From: Heliocidaris tuberculata | Taxonomy: Eukaryota > Echinodermata > Echinoidea > Camarodonta > Echinometridae | Length of the DNA stretch: 64,000 nt | Assembly (NCBI GenBank): GCA_025618425.1 | Contig: CM046852.1 | Span: 817,704 to 881,703 of the forward strand | Direction: 5' to 3' | Shown: positions 10,325-20,642 of the stretch, piece by piece | Layout: each line of letters starts with the position of its first letter | Position numbering within the stretch: position 1 is the first letter of the stretch | The notes under the pieces: model-generated | Databases searched by the model: none | Told to the model about the DNA's origin: nothing | What the model saw: only the letters and a program-made list of their open reading frames with translations | Position numbers and translations under genes: made by a program

Positions 10325-10435
10325 TTCATCTTGTACTCATCAAACTTCACAGCAAAGCGGGATGTTATATTCACAAATTTGATTTCTAGAAGATTTTATG
10401 CATTCTACTTTGATAGAAATTCGCACATTACATCG

Positions 10436-11072
10436 ATGGCCGCGAAGCAGGAACAAGAGGAATTCAAGAGCTCTTCACAAGGCTTGATGTGTCCACTATG
10501 CCTTGATATATTTGACGATGCAACCCTCTTGACCTCTTGCGGACATAACTTCTGTCGGAAATGTCTCAAGAAATACGACCAATCCCACAAGGAACTTGAT
10601 CACATGATCTGCCCTCTATGTAGGAAAGTCACGAAGTTATCTGAGAACCGCATCGACGATCTTCTCACCAATGTAAAGGTCAACGGACTCGTAGACGACT
10701 ACCATGAAAAATGTGGAGGGGCAAATTACCATCTTGGAGATGCGAGAGAAATGCAGTGTCTGTACAATGCAGGGGGAAGCTGTTTCGTTCTGCAGAAACT
10801 GCAACACATTTATGTGTGGAGAGTGTCTACTTTGTCATAAACGGCAAACGCTATTCTTTGCAGGTCATGGGATCATATCCGTACAGGATATAACCGAACG
10901 GAATATCAAGATTGGTCGCCACTCTGAGAAGTGCTTGATCCATAAACAGGAGAACAAAGATATGTTCTGCGAGGATTGTAATGTGCACGTCTGTTTCAAA
11001 TGCGTGCTCATCGGTCATCGTGATCATAAGATAAAGTCACATGAGGACTTCGAGAAGGAGTTACAGGATAAG
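10436..11072 (+). pseudogene. TRIM-like gene copy 1, exon 1 (RING plus B-boxes), frameshifted
   Basis: The start is MAAKQEQEEF. A C3HC4 RING follows (CPLCLDIF ... CGHNFCRKC ... CPLCR), the E2-binding fold of RING E3 ubiquitin ligases, then two B-box zinc-binding segments (CSVC...C..CNTFMCGEC and CLIHKQENKDMFCEDC...HRDH). Relative to copy 3 there is one extra base near 10725-10728 (GCAAATTACC versus GCCAATGCC). It moves the reading frame after the RING and ends translation at 10840 (134 residues). The B-boxes are intact in the +1 frame. Exon 1 plus exon 2 is 1906 nt, one more than a multiple of three, confirming a single-base excess. The donor AAG|GTTAGT is at 11072/11073. An assembly error in an otherwise intact gene is a real alternative. 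Confidence 0.85.
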
Positions 11073-11293
11073 GTTAGTGTCCCTCATAACATTTTTTTTT
11101 TTTTTGCCTTATCATATGTCATTCGACTACGCCAATCCTAAACAAACTGGATTTCAATATAATATTTACACAATATGAAATGTTATCACTAAAACTATAT
11201 CATTAAGACCCAACTTCAGAAAACCGAGCACAGGTATATACTCCGAAAGAGCCCTGCCAGGCAGTGGGGAAATCCTGCAAAGTCAACCTGCTG

Positions 11294-11339
<46 letters not shown>

Positions 11340-12268
11340 AAAATAAATTCTGCCGATACATTTATTTCAACTGTTTGTCATTTGAAAGTTATTACATATG
11401 ACGAAAAATTCAAGGACTTTAATGGTAAATGAGACGCAGCATTATTTATTTTTAAAATATACATCATTAGCCTCGCACTGAACGATAAAGGACTCTATAT
11501 TCATCGTGCGTCATACTCCGTTTTCTGAGTATATACCTGTGCTGGGTTTTCCGAAGTTGGATCTGACTGTATATACTGCGGCTATTACACGTTTGTCATC
11601 ATTTTTTACTATTTCAAACAATAGGGTGATAATCTATTGACCGTGTAATGAAATTGGTGAAGAAAGCCATATTGATTGTGATATTAACAATTAAGTTATT
11701 TAATGTTGTTATCGTTGCAAGATATCAATCCCCCAAAACAAAAATTCCATTGACATTTAGAACATGAATGATAATGTAGCTTACATCTGATAATGTTAAA
11801 AAAAAATGTAACAAAGTTGTTCTTTATCAAGTCATTCCTTACTGAATGCTTTGTGGACATTATAATGATGATTATTTGAACACTAAGGCTGGAAGATGAA
11901 ATACACCATTCGAACTTTTATCAACCATTAAAAATCTTACAACCTAGTAGACTTCCAGCAAGACTAAATTTACTACGCTTCACAGTTTATAGTTTGTTGT
12001 TATTCATAATGATGTACAACATTGATCAACAATCCATATAATAGACTTGATCGATTATCACATGTAGGCTAAGATTACAAGCAGCACCATGCTTCTTCTT
12101 TTTCTGTGTCGCACTCGCGGTGCTGTTTCACATAGGTCTATGCTGTATTTTGATTTTACTTTTTAAAAATTATACTGTAACATCTAACGTTATGATGTTT
12201 CGTCAAGACTGACATTAAAGTGTGAATCATTCATTTTGGTCTAAGTACACAAACTTTTTGTTTTTCAG
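11073..12268 (+). other. Intron of TRIM copy 1
   Basis: GT...AG intron of 1196 bp in phase 0, preceded by AAG and ending TTTTTCAG. It holds (TA)n at about 11299-11336 and no reading frame. Its last part aligns with the introns of copies 2 and 3 (GTGCTGTTTCACATAGGTCT; AATCATTCATTT) but lacks the hAT-like insertion those carry. Confidence 0.85.
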
Positions 12269-13537
12269 GTAAATGATCTTACCCAACGTTGTGGAGCCAA
12301 GAAGTCAGAACTGGAGAAGAACATACAGAATGTGGAGTCACATCGTAGTGAAGTACACACTGCCATCCAGAAACTACGGGAAGATGTCAGCCAAGCCTAT
12401 CATATCAAGGCCATGCAACTAGAAGAAAGCCACCGTTTACTCGTAGAGCAGATCGATGCTCTAGAGCGTAGTTTTGATGACGATCTCAACGCTCTGAAAT
12501 TAAACGACCGACAGAAGATCAAAAGCATGTGTAGTTCGATGGATCTGGTGGCTAATAACAGACTTGGTCTTCTTGAGACTAACAGTCTGACTGCTCACAA
12601 ATTGCTTTGTGAGGAGCTAGATGGCATGCTGAAGGAGGCTACTGACCAAACTTCTGCACAAGCAACAAAGGAGAAAGCACAAAAGAAGAGGTTTCAGCCT
12701 GCAGATGATACCAGTCTCCATCTCGGGAACATCACAGAACAAGATCAAGAGTTGAAGCTAATTAAATGTGTAGATCTCAGAGTTACAATGCAAGGAGTGA
12801 CCAAATACTCTGAAGACAGTGTGGCAGTTGGATATGACTTTTACCAGAATGCTTGTAATGGAATAGATATTATTGATTCAGCTGGCGAAAGGCAGCAGTT
12901 TACAAATCTACCAAACAATATCAAATGTCATAGTCTGGTCTTCCAAAATGACAGGACGTTATGCATATCAACGGGGACAACGGAAACACAAATTTATTCT
13001 TCCAATGGCTGCAGGAAATCAACCATTAAAATGGCACACAAGGGACGCACTTGCTATCTTGAGGTAAACAAAAGCCCGAGTGATGAAATTCTAATATGCA
13101 ATTACTCACATTACGTCTACATCTATGACCCGATCGGAACCACGCTCACACCCTCTATCCCAACTAAATTCATGACAGGTCAGATGTCCGCAACCAGCAC
13201 GGGTTTGATCATCACCAGTTCATGCTGGACCAGTCCAAGTATTGTGAGCATCTATGACAGAGATGGGAACACTGGGGAGCCTTTAATAGCTTCAAATGGT
13301 GTTAAACTCTACACTGCCGTGGACGAGAAGAATAGGGTTTATGTAGCGAGTGCTAATCGTAAGAAAAGTAACTTGGTGATCAGGCTCTATGACCTTGATG
13401 GGTTGAACCTGAAGGAGAGAGTTCAGTTTAAACCACTGACTCTGAGAGTAGGGGATGATTGGTGTTACCTGGTTTACCTCTCTCCCACCATGCTTGCTTT
13501 TGCGAGTCACAAGAAACTCTATTTCCTCAAAGTTTAA
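12269..13537 (+). pseudogene. TRIM-like gene copy 1, exon 2 (coiled coil plus C-terminal domain)
   Basis: This exon is open throughout (422 codons plus stop). It starts VNDLTQRCGAKKSELEKN, a heptad-rich segment of about 130 residues expected to form the antiparallel coiled coil of TRIM proteins. Then comes a KKRFQPADD linker and about 270 residues of repeating strands ('LVFQNDRTLCIS', 'VYIYDPIGTTL', 'SIYDRDGN', 'RLYDLDGLNLKERVQF'), suggesting an NHL-like beta-propeller used for substrate or RNA recognition. The fold is inferred from the repeat rhythm. It ends LYFLKV. The exon itself is undamaged, so the gene is either recently broken by the exon 1 shift or misassembled. Confidence 0.85.
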
Positions 13538-13586
13538 AACTAAACCGCGTGGCCATTATTCATAAGATCGTACTTACTTCAGCCCA

Positions 13587-13750
13587 GGGCCCTGTCTTAT
13601 AAAGAATTACAATTGCAATTGCAATTACAATTGATAGCAAGTCCTCCAATCAATCGCAAGATTACGAACACCTATGTTTTTAGCACGGGATAGCGATTGA
13701 TGTTGGGATCGATTTCAATCAATGGCAACTGTTTATAAGACATAGACCAG
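13587..13750. mobile_element. Palindromic MITE in the TRIM copy 1 3' UTR
   Basis: Ends GGGCCCTGTCTTATAAA and TTTATAAGACATAGACC are imperfect inverted repeats. The interior contains CCAATCAATCGC mirrored by GCGATTGATG. It lies between the stop codon and the polyadenylation signal. Confidence 0.7.
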
Positions 13751-13841
13751 GTTTATACCAAAACTAAGCGTGCTAAGTGGTTAGAATTAGTCCACTATAG
13801 AGCGTCAAGTGTTGACTTCTTCATATTCCATAAAAAACTAC

Positions 13842-13847
13842 AATAAA
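13842..13847 (+). terminator. Polyadenylation signal, TRIM copy 1
   Basis: AATAAA about 305 bp after the stop codon, after the 3' UTR MITE. It is the first canonical hexamer downstream of the gene. Confidence 0.55.
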
Positions 13848-14152
13848 TCTGTAACCAAAAATGATCAAACAAAATCGTGCCATTGTCATGGTTGTGGAAT
13901 CAATTTTCCCATTTTCATGCCATTAGAGGAATCATTTCGTTCATTCATTTGTTATAGAATTACTGTAATTTGTAGAGGATAAAAGTATACACTTTGCGCT
14001 CAAAAATCAATGGACTAGTTATACCTAATACCGCAGTCACACCAACGAGACCGGCGACACCAGACCGGCAACAGACCAAATAAACCATGAAATCGCCCCG
14101 AACGGCTAATATTTGCTCCGTTATGAGTCGGTGTATGGTCGGTTTGGCCAGG

Positions 14153-14865
14153 CGCGTGGCCAGAGGGCGGTGGGGGAGGTCGCCCCCCCCCCAAAAACCC
14201 CCCCAAAACCCCAAAAAGCGAGGGCAAAAAAGCGGGGTGAAGTGACAGGAAAAAAAAACCTAAAAAAGGTGCTATACTAGCCGTTTATCTTTCAAAATTT
14301 GCTAAAAGGTCAAAGCTTTCGCGCTTCGCACGGGAAGGGGGAAACTCCCCATTCCCTGCGCCCACCCCTGTTACATACAGTGCAGTATTGCGTCCAAATA
14401 ACTGAAAAGCAGTCAGGGCGTCGAACTAACTTTTCGTCAGAAAAAGGTGCTACGAGCCGTTATCGTTCTCTCAAATATGCTCAAACGTTAGAGCTTTCGC
14501 GCTCCGCGCGTGGCCAGAGGGCGGTGGGGGAGGTCGCCCCCCCCCCCCCAAACCTCCCCAAAACCCCCAAAAAGCGAGAGCAAAAAAGCGGGGTGAAGTG
14601 ACAGGAAAAAAAAACCTAAAAAAGGTGCTATACTAGCCATTTATCTTTCAAAATTTGCTAAAACGTCAAAGCTTTCGCGCTTCGCACGGGAAGGGGGAAA
14701 CTCCCCATTCCCTGCGCCCACCCCTGTTACATACAGTGCAGTATTGCGTCCAAATAACTGAAAAGCAGTCAGGGCGTCGAACTAACTTTTCGTCAAAAAA
14801 AGGTGCTACGAGCCGTTATCTTTCTCTCAAATTTGCTCAAACGTTAGAGCTTTCGCGCTCCGCGC
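14153..14865. repeat. About 355-bp direct tandem duplication with internal half-repeats
   Basis: GGTGCTATACTAGCC recurs at 14268 and 14624, and CGCGTGGCCAGAGGGCGGTG at 14153 and 14507. Within each unit two related halves occur (GGTGCTATACTAGCC...CGCGCTTCGCACGGG and GGTGCTACGAGCC...CGCGCTCCGCGCG), so it is a two-level repeat. The open frames across it (14299, 14655) repeat only because the DNA does. Confidence 0.9.
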
Positions 14866-15159
14866 GGGAAACCCCCCCCCCCCTTCCCTGCATCCACCCC
14901 CCTCATCAGCAATTTCGCACACAATCGCCCCCTCTAAAATTAAATCTTAGCTACGCGGTTGCATGTGACGGTGTGACAAAGGTTTTAGTCAAACCGCCAT
15001 ACCAACTCCACACCGAACCTTTTGAATTCGTGATAATTAAATTTTTTGATCGGTCTGTGTTAGTCTTAATAATAATAATAATAATAATCCAATTAAAGTC
15101 CACTCCAAATTTTATTAACCGAAAATGGAAATTCTTTTTGCCCAATTGATCGTGGACCC

Positions 15160-15333
15160 GGTAGCCACTGTGCAGTGCCAGATCGACGTTGCTCTATCCC
15201 TTCAATTGTTGAACGCCAAACAAGGTAGCAGCAACTCCCATCTTTTAACGTCTTTTGGTATGACGCGGCCGAGGTTCGATCCCACGACCTCCCGATTGTG
15301 AGGCGGACGCTCTACTGACTAAGCCAACACATC
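15160..15333 (-). mobile_element. tRNA-derived SINE, second family
   Basis: On the reverse strand the head from 15333 reads GATGTGTTGGCTTAGTCAGT AGAGCG (A-box region), then GGGATCGAACCTC (B-box). The body contains ACCAAAAGACG and GGGAGTTGCTGC. It differs from the main SINE family here. Confidence 0.7.
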
Positions 15334-15404
15334 GGATTTCAGTAGCTTATAACAGTTGTCGGATAAAATATCCGACAACTTCCTTTCATGAAACGCTCCC
15401 CAGG
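15334..15404. mobile_element. Fragment of palindromic MITE family B
   Basis: GGATTTCAGTAGCTTATAACAG-type sequence, GTTGTCGG and the end ATGAAACGCTCCCC match the right half of the MITEs at 27600-27727 and 35493-35630. The left half is missing, apparently replaced by the SINE. Confidence 0.75.
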
Positions 15405-16781
15405 ATTACTGCACTGTTCTCTGGTACAAATACAGTATGATAATTCTCCGAAAGAACACACTTTCTGTCATTGTGAAGAGACGACTGAAATTGATTTAGG
15501 TGCATGATTTAATTTGAAAAGCCTTATCAAAGGCGAATCCAGGATTATCGCCTATATACGTATTTTCTTTCTGACCAGGGGGGGGGGGGGGGTATTTTCC
15601 CTTCTTGAGGAGGAAGTGCAACCTTATATCTAGTTGGTCTTCATAAAGGCAGAAAAAAATATATAAAGAGAATTTATTGAAAGTTTGAGCCTCCGATAAT
15701 ACATTATAAAGTTATTATTATTTTTAGATCGATTAAACACAAATTGGCAACGCTGTGACGTGTCTTGAGACATGTGAGAGGAGCTCTCCCATTTGCTCTT
15801 TTCTGAAAATTCTATTTCTCATACATGCACTACAGATATAATCATTGCAAATATGTTTTAAAACAAATCATGGATGAAAAATAATATTAAGAATCTATTC
15901 CTTCGTCAACAACTAAGAAAATGGAAATGTATGGAATTTTCGGTACAGAGCAAAATTGGAAGGGTCCTCGAGGGATGTGTCACAAAGTTGCCAATTTCTT
16001 AACTTTGTTAATTTTTATCGGATTTTACTCAAACCTTCATTGATCTAATTTGTGGCTTTCATTGAAATAAAAAAATTCAACTAAATATCAGGGTGGACTT
16101 GTTCGTTATTAAAGACAATTTTATTGTTAAAAAGTTTTTGTATTATGATTCAATGCTAATACCTTCAAAGTACCATTTCAAAAAGTCACAGTACATCAAA
16201 CTTTCGTATTTTTTAAAGGCACACACTGAGAAGTGAATATGACCATGATAGTAAAAGGTGCTCTAAAAACAACAGTACAGTAAACAATCATGACAATGGT
16301 GACGATTTTATTTTGATAGATATGTGCTCAATAATTACATCCACGAACTTAATAGTATAGTAAACCTCTTGACAATGGTGATGATTTTACTTTGATACAG
16401 GTGCTTAATAATCACCCTCACGAAAACATTTATAACTCTGCATTCAAAAATATATTTATAACTAAACATATATAATTATAGTTTACAGACATATGCGGTT
16501 ATCGATTAGAATGTACCTATTTTTTTTACACCAACTGTACGTATATATATATATATAAATCATATGTACAAATCATGAATAATAAATTATCGTGATCATA
16601 GAAAAATGAGAGAAAAATGAATATTACAAATTAAGTATTAATTACACAATATAATTCAACATGGCAATAAATACAATACAAATTATATATTTCCATAACA
16701 TGCCATCCATAAATAAACAATAGTACAATTTAACTGAACACACACACACACACACACGCACATACCTGTGCGCGCATAATA
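15405..16781. other. Intergenic, AT-rich
   Basis: No gene seen. A degenerate direct repeat of about 110 bp occurs at roughly 16240-16430 (ACAATGGTGACGATTTTA and ACAATGGTGATGATTTTA). A (CA)n tract is at 16738-16760. Confidence 0.5.
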
Positions 16782-17042
16782 ACCGATGACATCTTTTACA
16801 ACCTAGAATTTGACCGCATAACCGATGACCTGTGTGTGTAGAATTCAACCGCATAACCGATGACCCGTCTGAAATTTTTCTATACAACCGACGACTTGTT
16901 CGTGTAACACTAACTGATGACCTACCCCTATATGCAAAAGCATGTAATTTGGGTCTAACTGCGCAGGTCTGCCAACCGATGACGTCATCGGTTCGCTGTG
17001 TGTCATCGGTCCGAATGTAAAGTTCATGCCTATGTCATCGCT
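16782..17042. repeat. Clustered ACCGATGAC motifs around a 20-bp perfect palindrome
   Basis: ACCGATGAC or one-base variants occur forward at 16782, 16821, 16856, 16887 and 16913. The palindrome AACCGATGACGTCATCGGTT is at 16974-16993, with inverted copies at 17002 and about 17034. The palindrome contains the full cAMP-response element TGACGTCA. Orientation switches at the palindrome. Spacings are irregular (26-62 bp), so it is not a simple tandem array. It could be a binding-site cluster or a decayed foldback element. Confidence 0.75.
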
Positions 17043-17077
17043 TTAAATGGGCGCACATACACACACACACCTCCCTT

Positions 17078-17082
<5 letters not shown>

Positions 17083-17108
<26 letters not shown>

Positions 17109-17119
17109 ACCTCTTTCCT

Positions 17120-17150
<31 letters not shown>

Positions 17151-17178
17151 CTCTCTCCCTCTCACCTCTATCTCTCAT
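17083..17178. repeat. (CT)n pyrimidine tract
   Basis: CT repeats interrupted by C-runs. Confidence 0.9.
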
Positions 17179-17524
17179 CTCTTTTTCTAAATCGTACACG
17201 CATGCATAACATCATAGTTTAGATACAAGCATATACATAGCTAATGATAATGTAATCGACCCTGTACATGTATCTCTCTCCTCAGCCAACTTCACACTTC
17301 GTGAGTATCCCCGTACACCTTAGCAGTCACACCGCCAAACCGACTTCACACTGATTTGAAACCAACCATTTCCTTTCCTTTCGAGGTTACTGTGTACTTT
17401 TTGTTCGGTCTGTATTTTTTTTTCTATTTTCGTCTTTTTAAGAAACACACACACACGGTGGTAATCAAATATGCCAAACACTAATTACATGTACAATGAG
17501 AGAGACATGTAAATAAAATGCCTT

Positions 17525-17612
17525 CTTCAAGGACGTAAGTGCCGTGCCGGGAATCGAACCCACGACTTTCTCATCTCAAATCAATTGTTTAAACCACTCG
17601 ACTACGACACCT
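17525..17612 (-). mobile_element. tRNA-like SINE head
   Basis: The reverse strand from 17612 reads GGAAGAGGTGTCGTAGTCGA GTGG with an A-box-like segment, then GTGGGTTCGATTCCCGG (B-box). The spacing is that of a class II tRNA, but there are no paired acceptor ends, so it is a SINE head rather than a functional tRNA gene. Confidence 0.65.
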
Positions 17613-19064
17613 CTTCCTCTGTTGTCAGTCTGGTGTCTGTCTCTTTGGAGTGACTGAGGCATTACATATGAAGTCGAAGACTTTGACACCGATGAAAACG
17701 GAATTCCATTAAATACAAAAAACAAAAAACAAAACAAACTCTTTTACCTGCAAGCTATAAGCATTAAAAAAAGCATACCAATCGCATAAAAAATAATTTG
17801 TGTACAGCTAGAATGTATAAAATCAACCTAAAAAATCTTTACCCGGCATCCTGTGCTTTAACAGTTAAGGGTTATGTGCGCAATATAAATGTAGCTACTA
17901 TTATTATGAAGAAAATACAAGATAACATAAAAATGCTCGCGCGGAACCCAACTTGGACTTGGGATCCGCGGGGGTCCTATTCTTTGCGAGCGGGTACGGG
18001 TGCGTTGACTAGTCTACACACAAGTCGCATTTGCGTTTACTTACAGTGTCTTTAAACTTCAAATATCTCTTTATAGAAGTAATATTTGAACCGCATATTT
18101 TGAATATTGTATAGCGATATGGAACGTCTAACAGACAGAAAAAAATATTTTGGGGGTGATTGGTACCCTCTAATAATTCATGTTCATGATCTATACACTG
18201 ATATTATTTCTTACAAACGATACACCACGTACTGGCTATATACTGGTATAGTTTTACATCGAACCGATTCAAATATGGATGCAAGTATATATATGTGATG
18301 ATTAATATACTATTGTGATTAGTAGATCAAAACAAAGAGATGACGCAGAATATGTATATCAGATCCAAACAAGGATTCATTGATGTCAATATACCAGTAT
18401 ATTAAGTACGCCTTTTTTAAAGCATATATCTGTATAATATGAAAATTATGTACATGTGTAAATTCTTAAACTAACCATTTTCCGGGAAACTGATCTTCTT
18501 CAAGCATTTCCCATAGTTATATTGATGCTTACATACATATTAACATATAATCTTTTAACTGTGTGTGCTATACCCCCATTATGAAATAGTTGCGTTCTTT
18601 TCTAAACATAGGAATTAGACATTTGAGAATTTTTTTTTACATTCACTACATGTATTTTGTATATATGTAAAATTGTCAAAATGTGCCTTTTCTCAGTGTT
18701 TCTGAACGAAAAAGACTTTTGTCATACAGGTCCATAATAATGGGGGAAATATAATCATAACTTGGGCAAAGGCATAAGGAAATCAATTTTTTTTTAGTAA
18801 CAATAGGAAAGTTTAGGATATTATAATTAGCTAAACAATAGTGAAAATTGTGAGACTATTTTCTCTTCCTTACGCGGCAAAACTCTCTAGAATAGGACTT
18901 AATTTCGTAGGTCAGTTGGTTGCTTTTCTCAAAGAGCTAGAGAAGTTGCTTTATGCAGTTCTTAACATTTACGTAAAATTAATGTAAAAGCATCAAGAAC
19001 AACTCAAAAACAAAAACACAGGAAACATGAAGAGTTCGAAAATACATTTTTGACGCCTTCCCTT
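17613..19064. other. Intergenic / receptor 3' flank
   Basis: AT-rich, no supported gene. The part next to 19065 may be the receptor's 3' UTR. No confident polyadenylation signal was chosen. Confidence 0.4.
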
Positions 19065-20642
19065 TTACCGACGTCGTAGTGTATTCTTGAGTATTTGTCT
19101 AAAAGGTGAAATAGTAAAGTAGTACACGATGATGTTGACTCCTCCATTGAAACCCACAAGAATGGAAAAGAATGCGTGGATTCGTGGGTCAACGCTGCGA
19201 CCTGTTGAAGCCACGTAGATATTTATGAAGGTTATCGGGAGATAGGAGAAGAAAAAACAAAGGGTGATGATTAAAGGTGTACGAAGGATCCCTAGGTTAT
19301 GGCTCAACTTGGATGGTTCAACCCGTCCTACCAGGCGCTGCTCTTGTCTTCGCCTTATGCCTGGAAGGCCAGGTGTTGATACGGATGGCACGTGTTCGTA
19401 TGTACTGCCAGAGGGCCCATGCAGAGAGAGATTGGTTCTGGTGCGCTCTTCATGGTTGGAGGTGGCTCGTCCAGGCGGTTCTGGAGTAGGCCTATCCATG
19501 TCAAACTTTTGAGAAATGTCCTTACTGCTACCGGTTTGGTCATTAAATGTTATCTTAACATGTAATGCAGGACAGTCACTACCGTGTACCTCCGCTCTGG
19601 AGTTTCCATGCTTGTAACCTATTGTCACACGGTCAAGTGCTTTTCTGGAAACTAGAGTTTCTTTAGGAGAGTCACAAGTCGATTTTCTAAAGTGTGCTTC
19701 GGCGGTGACATGGCCGAAGTCGTTGTTCACTTTGTTGTCGTCTGATCTGACCTTCAGAGCTGAACAAGCAATTTTGTCACTTCCAGGGAGTTGGCGTACC
19801 CTCTGATTGTCGTCATTACCTACTTGAGGTTTAATACGACTCAGATGTTTCGTCGAAATCTTGACAATGTGACAATATTGGACCACGAGAAAAACCATAG
19901 TCAGCCAAGCCATCCCGAATATGCCCAAAGAAAATGGCAAAAATACAGCCTCCTGAAAGTTAATTATGCACATTTTCAGTCCGCGATTGTACTGGATTAT
20001 TTGGAACGAGGCATCGTTCGTCCACACGAAGAGGATCATAAGTGATATGTGGAACACGGGGAGGGCGATGGATGCGAACGCGACTCGATTCCTTGTGGCA
20101 ATTCGTGAATAGAGCATTGGTTTGACAATGAAGATGTACCGGTCCGTGTTGAGAAGTGCAATATGCAGGATACTGACTCCGATCAACGAAGTGGCCACAA
20201 AACCTACTACCCTACAAAAGGACATCCTTCCATACGCCCACCCTGTCTGTTCACCTGCTAATTCAGAGACAGGTCCAATGATGAATAGTGCTGAGACCAC
20301 TGCGTCAGTCACAGCTTGAGCGATCAAACATACCTTACTCGAGACCTCCATTTTACCCGATGAAATTTTAGGTACAACCATCATGACCAGGAAGTTGCCA
20401 AACAAGGCAAAGACGTTGTATACCACCAAAATCACACTTATCATGTCTATACCATCTAAATGTTCTCCGATGTTTAAAGAGGATGAAGGTAACGGAGTAC
20501 TGGAAAATTTTGACCAGTTGGTCATTGTATTGTCAGTTCCAAAAATTAGTGACTCGTTCATGGTGACTATAAGAGCAAAATTCAACTTATAATGAAGAAG
20601 AGTCAAAATTCCTTCTGCCACTGACGTAGAAATGTTTCCCAT
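19065..20642 (-). CDS. Rhodopsin-class G-protein-coupled receptor, single exon
   Basis: Intact frame of 525 residues. The first ATG is at 20642 (MGNISTSVAEG); the open frame extends 11 codons upstream only with a non-ATG start. The N-terminus has candidate N-glycosylation sites (NIS, NES, NWS). Seven hydrophobic segments are visible at about 68-90, 103-125, 143-165, 187-206, 235-260, 450-478 and 490-512. Family landmarks: GN in helix 1, D in helix 2 (AVTDAVV), C before helix 3, TDRY at its end, and F..SYLP in helix 6. Two departures stand out: the helix 3 position that binds amines is Ala rather than Asp, and the helix 7 NPxxY reads NIIVY. Intracellular loop 3 is about 185 residues, hydrophilic and Ser/Thr-rich. 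It is a plasma-membrane receptor of unknown ligand, consistent with the large single-exon receptor families of sea urchins. It is not an aminergic receptor by the helix 3 residue. Confidence 0.9.
   Translation of the reverse strand: MGNISTSVAEGILTLLHYKLNFALIVTMNESLIFGTDNTMTNWSKFSSTPLPSSSLNIGEHLDGIDMISVILVVYNVFALFGNFLVMMVVPKISSGKMEVSSKVCLIAQAVTDAVVSALFIIGPVSELAGEQTGWAYGRMSFCRVVGFVATSLIGVSILHIALLNTDRYIFIVKPMLYSRIATRNRVAFASIALPVFHISLMILFVWTNDASFQIIQYNRGLKMCIINFQEAVFLPFSLGIFGMAWLTMVFLVVQYCHIVKISTKHLSRIKPQVGNDDNQRVRQLPGSDKIACSALKVRSDDNKVNNDFGHVTAEAHFRKSTCDSPKETLVSRKALDRVTIGYKHGNSRAEVHGSDCPALHVKITFNDQTGSSKDISQKFDMDRPTPEPPGRATSNHEERTRTNLSLHGPSGSTYEHVPSVSTPGLPGIRRRQEQRLVGRVEPSKLSHNLGILRTPLIITLCFFFSYLPITFINIYVASTGRSVDPRIHAFFSILVGFNGGVNIIVYYFTISPFRQILKNTLRRR

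Noticed and set aside
14299..15149. Two similar frames of 100 and 164 residues
   Set aside because: They repeat because of the 355-bp tandem DNA duplication. Low complexity, no start context or domain.
16975..17042. CRISPR-like array from the ACCGATGAC repeats
   Set aside because: Repeats too short, spacing irregular, orientation flips, and the genome is clearly eukaryotic.
17525..17612. Possible functional tRNA gene
   Set aside because: A- and B-box present but no paired acceptor stem, and the style matches SINE heads. Same judgement for the other SINEs.
19264..19543. Frames opposite the receptor gene
   Set aside because: Shadows of the intact reverse-strand receptor frame.
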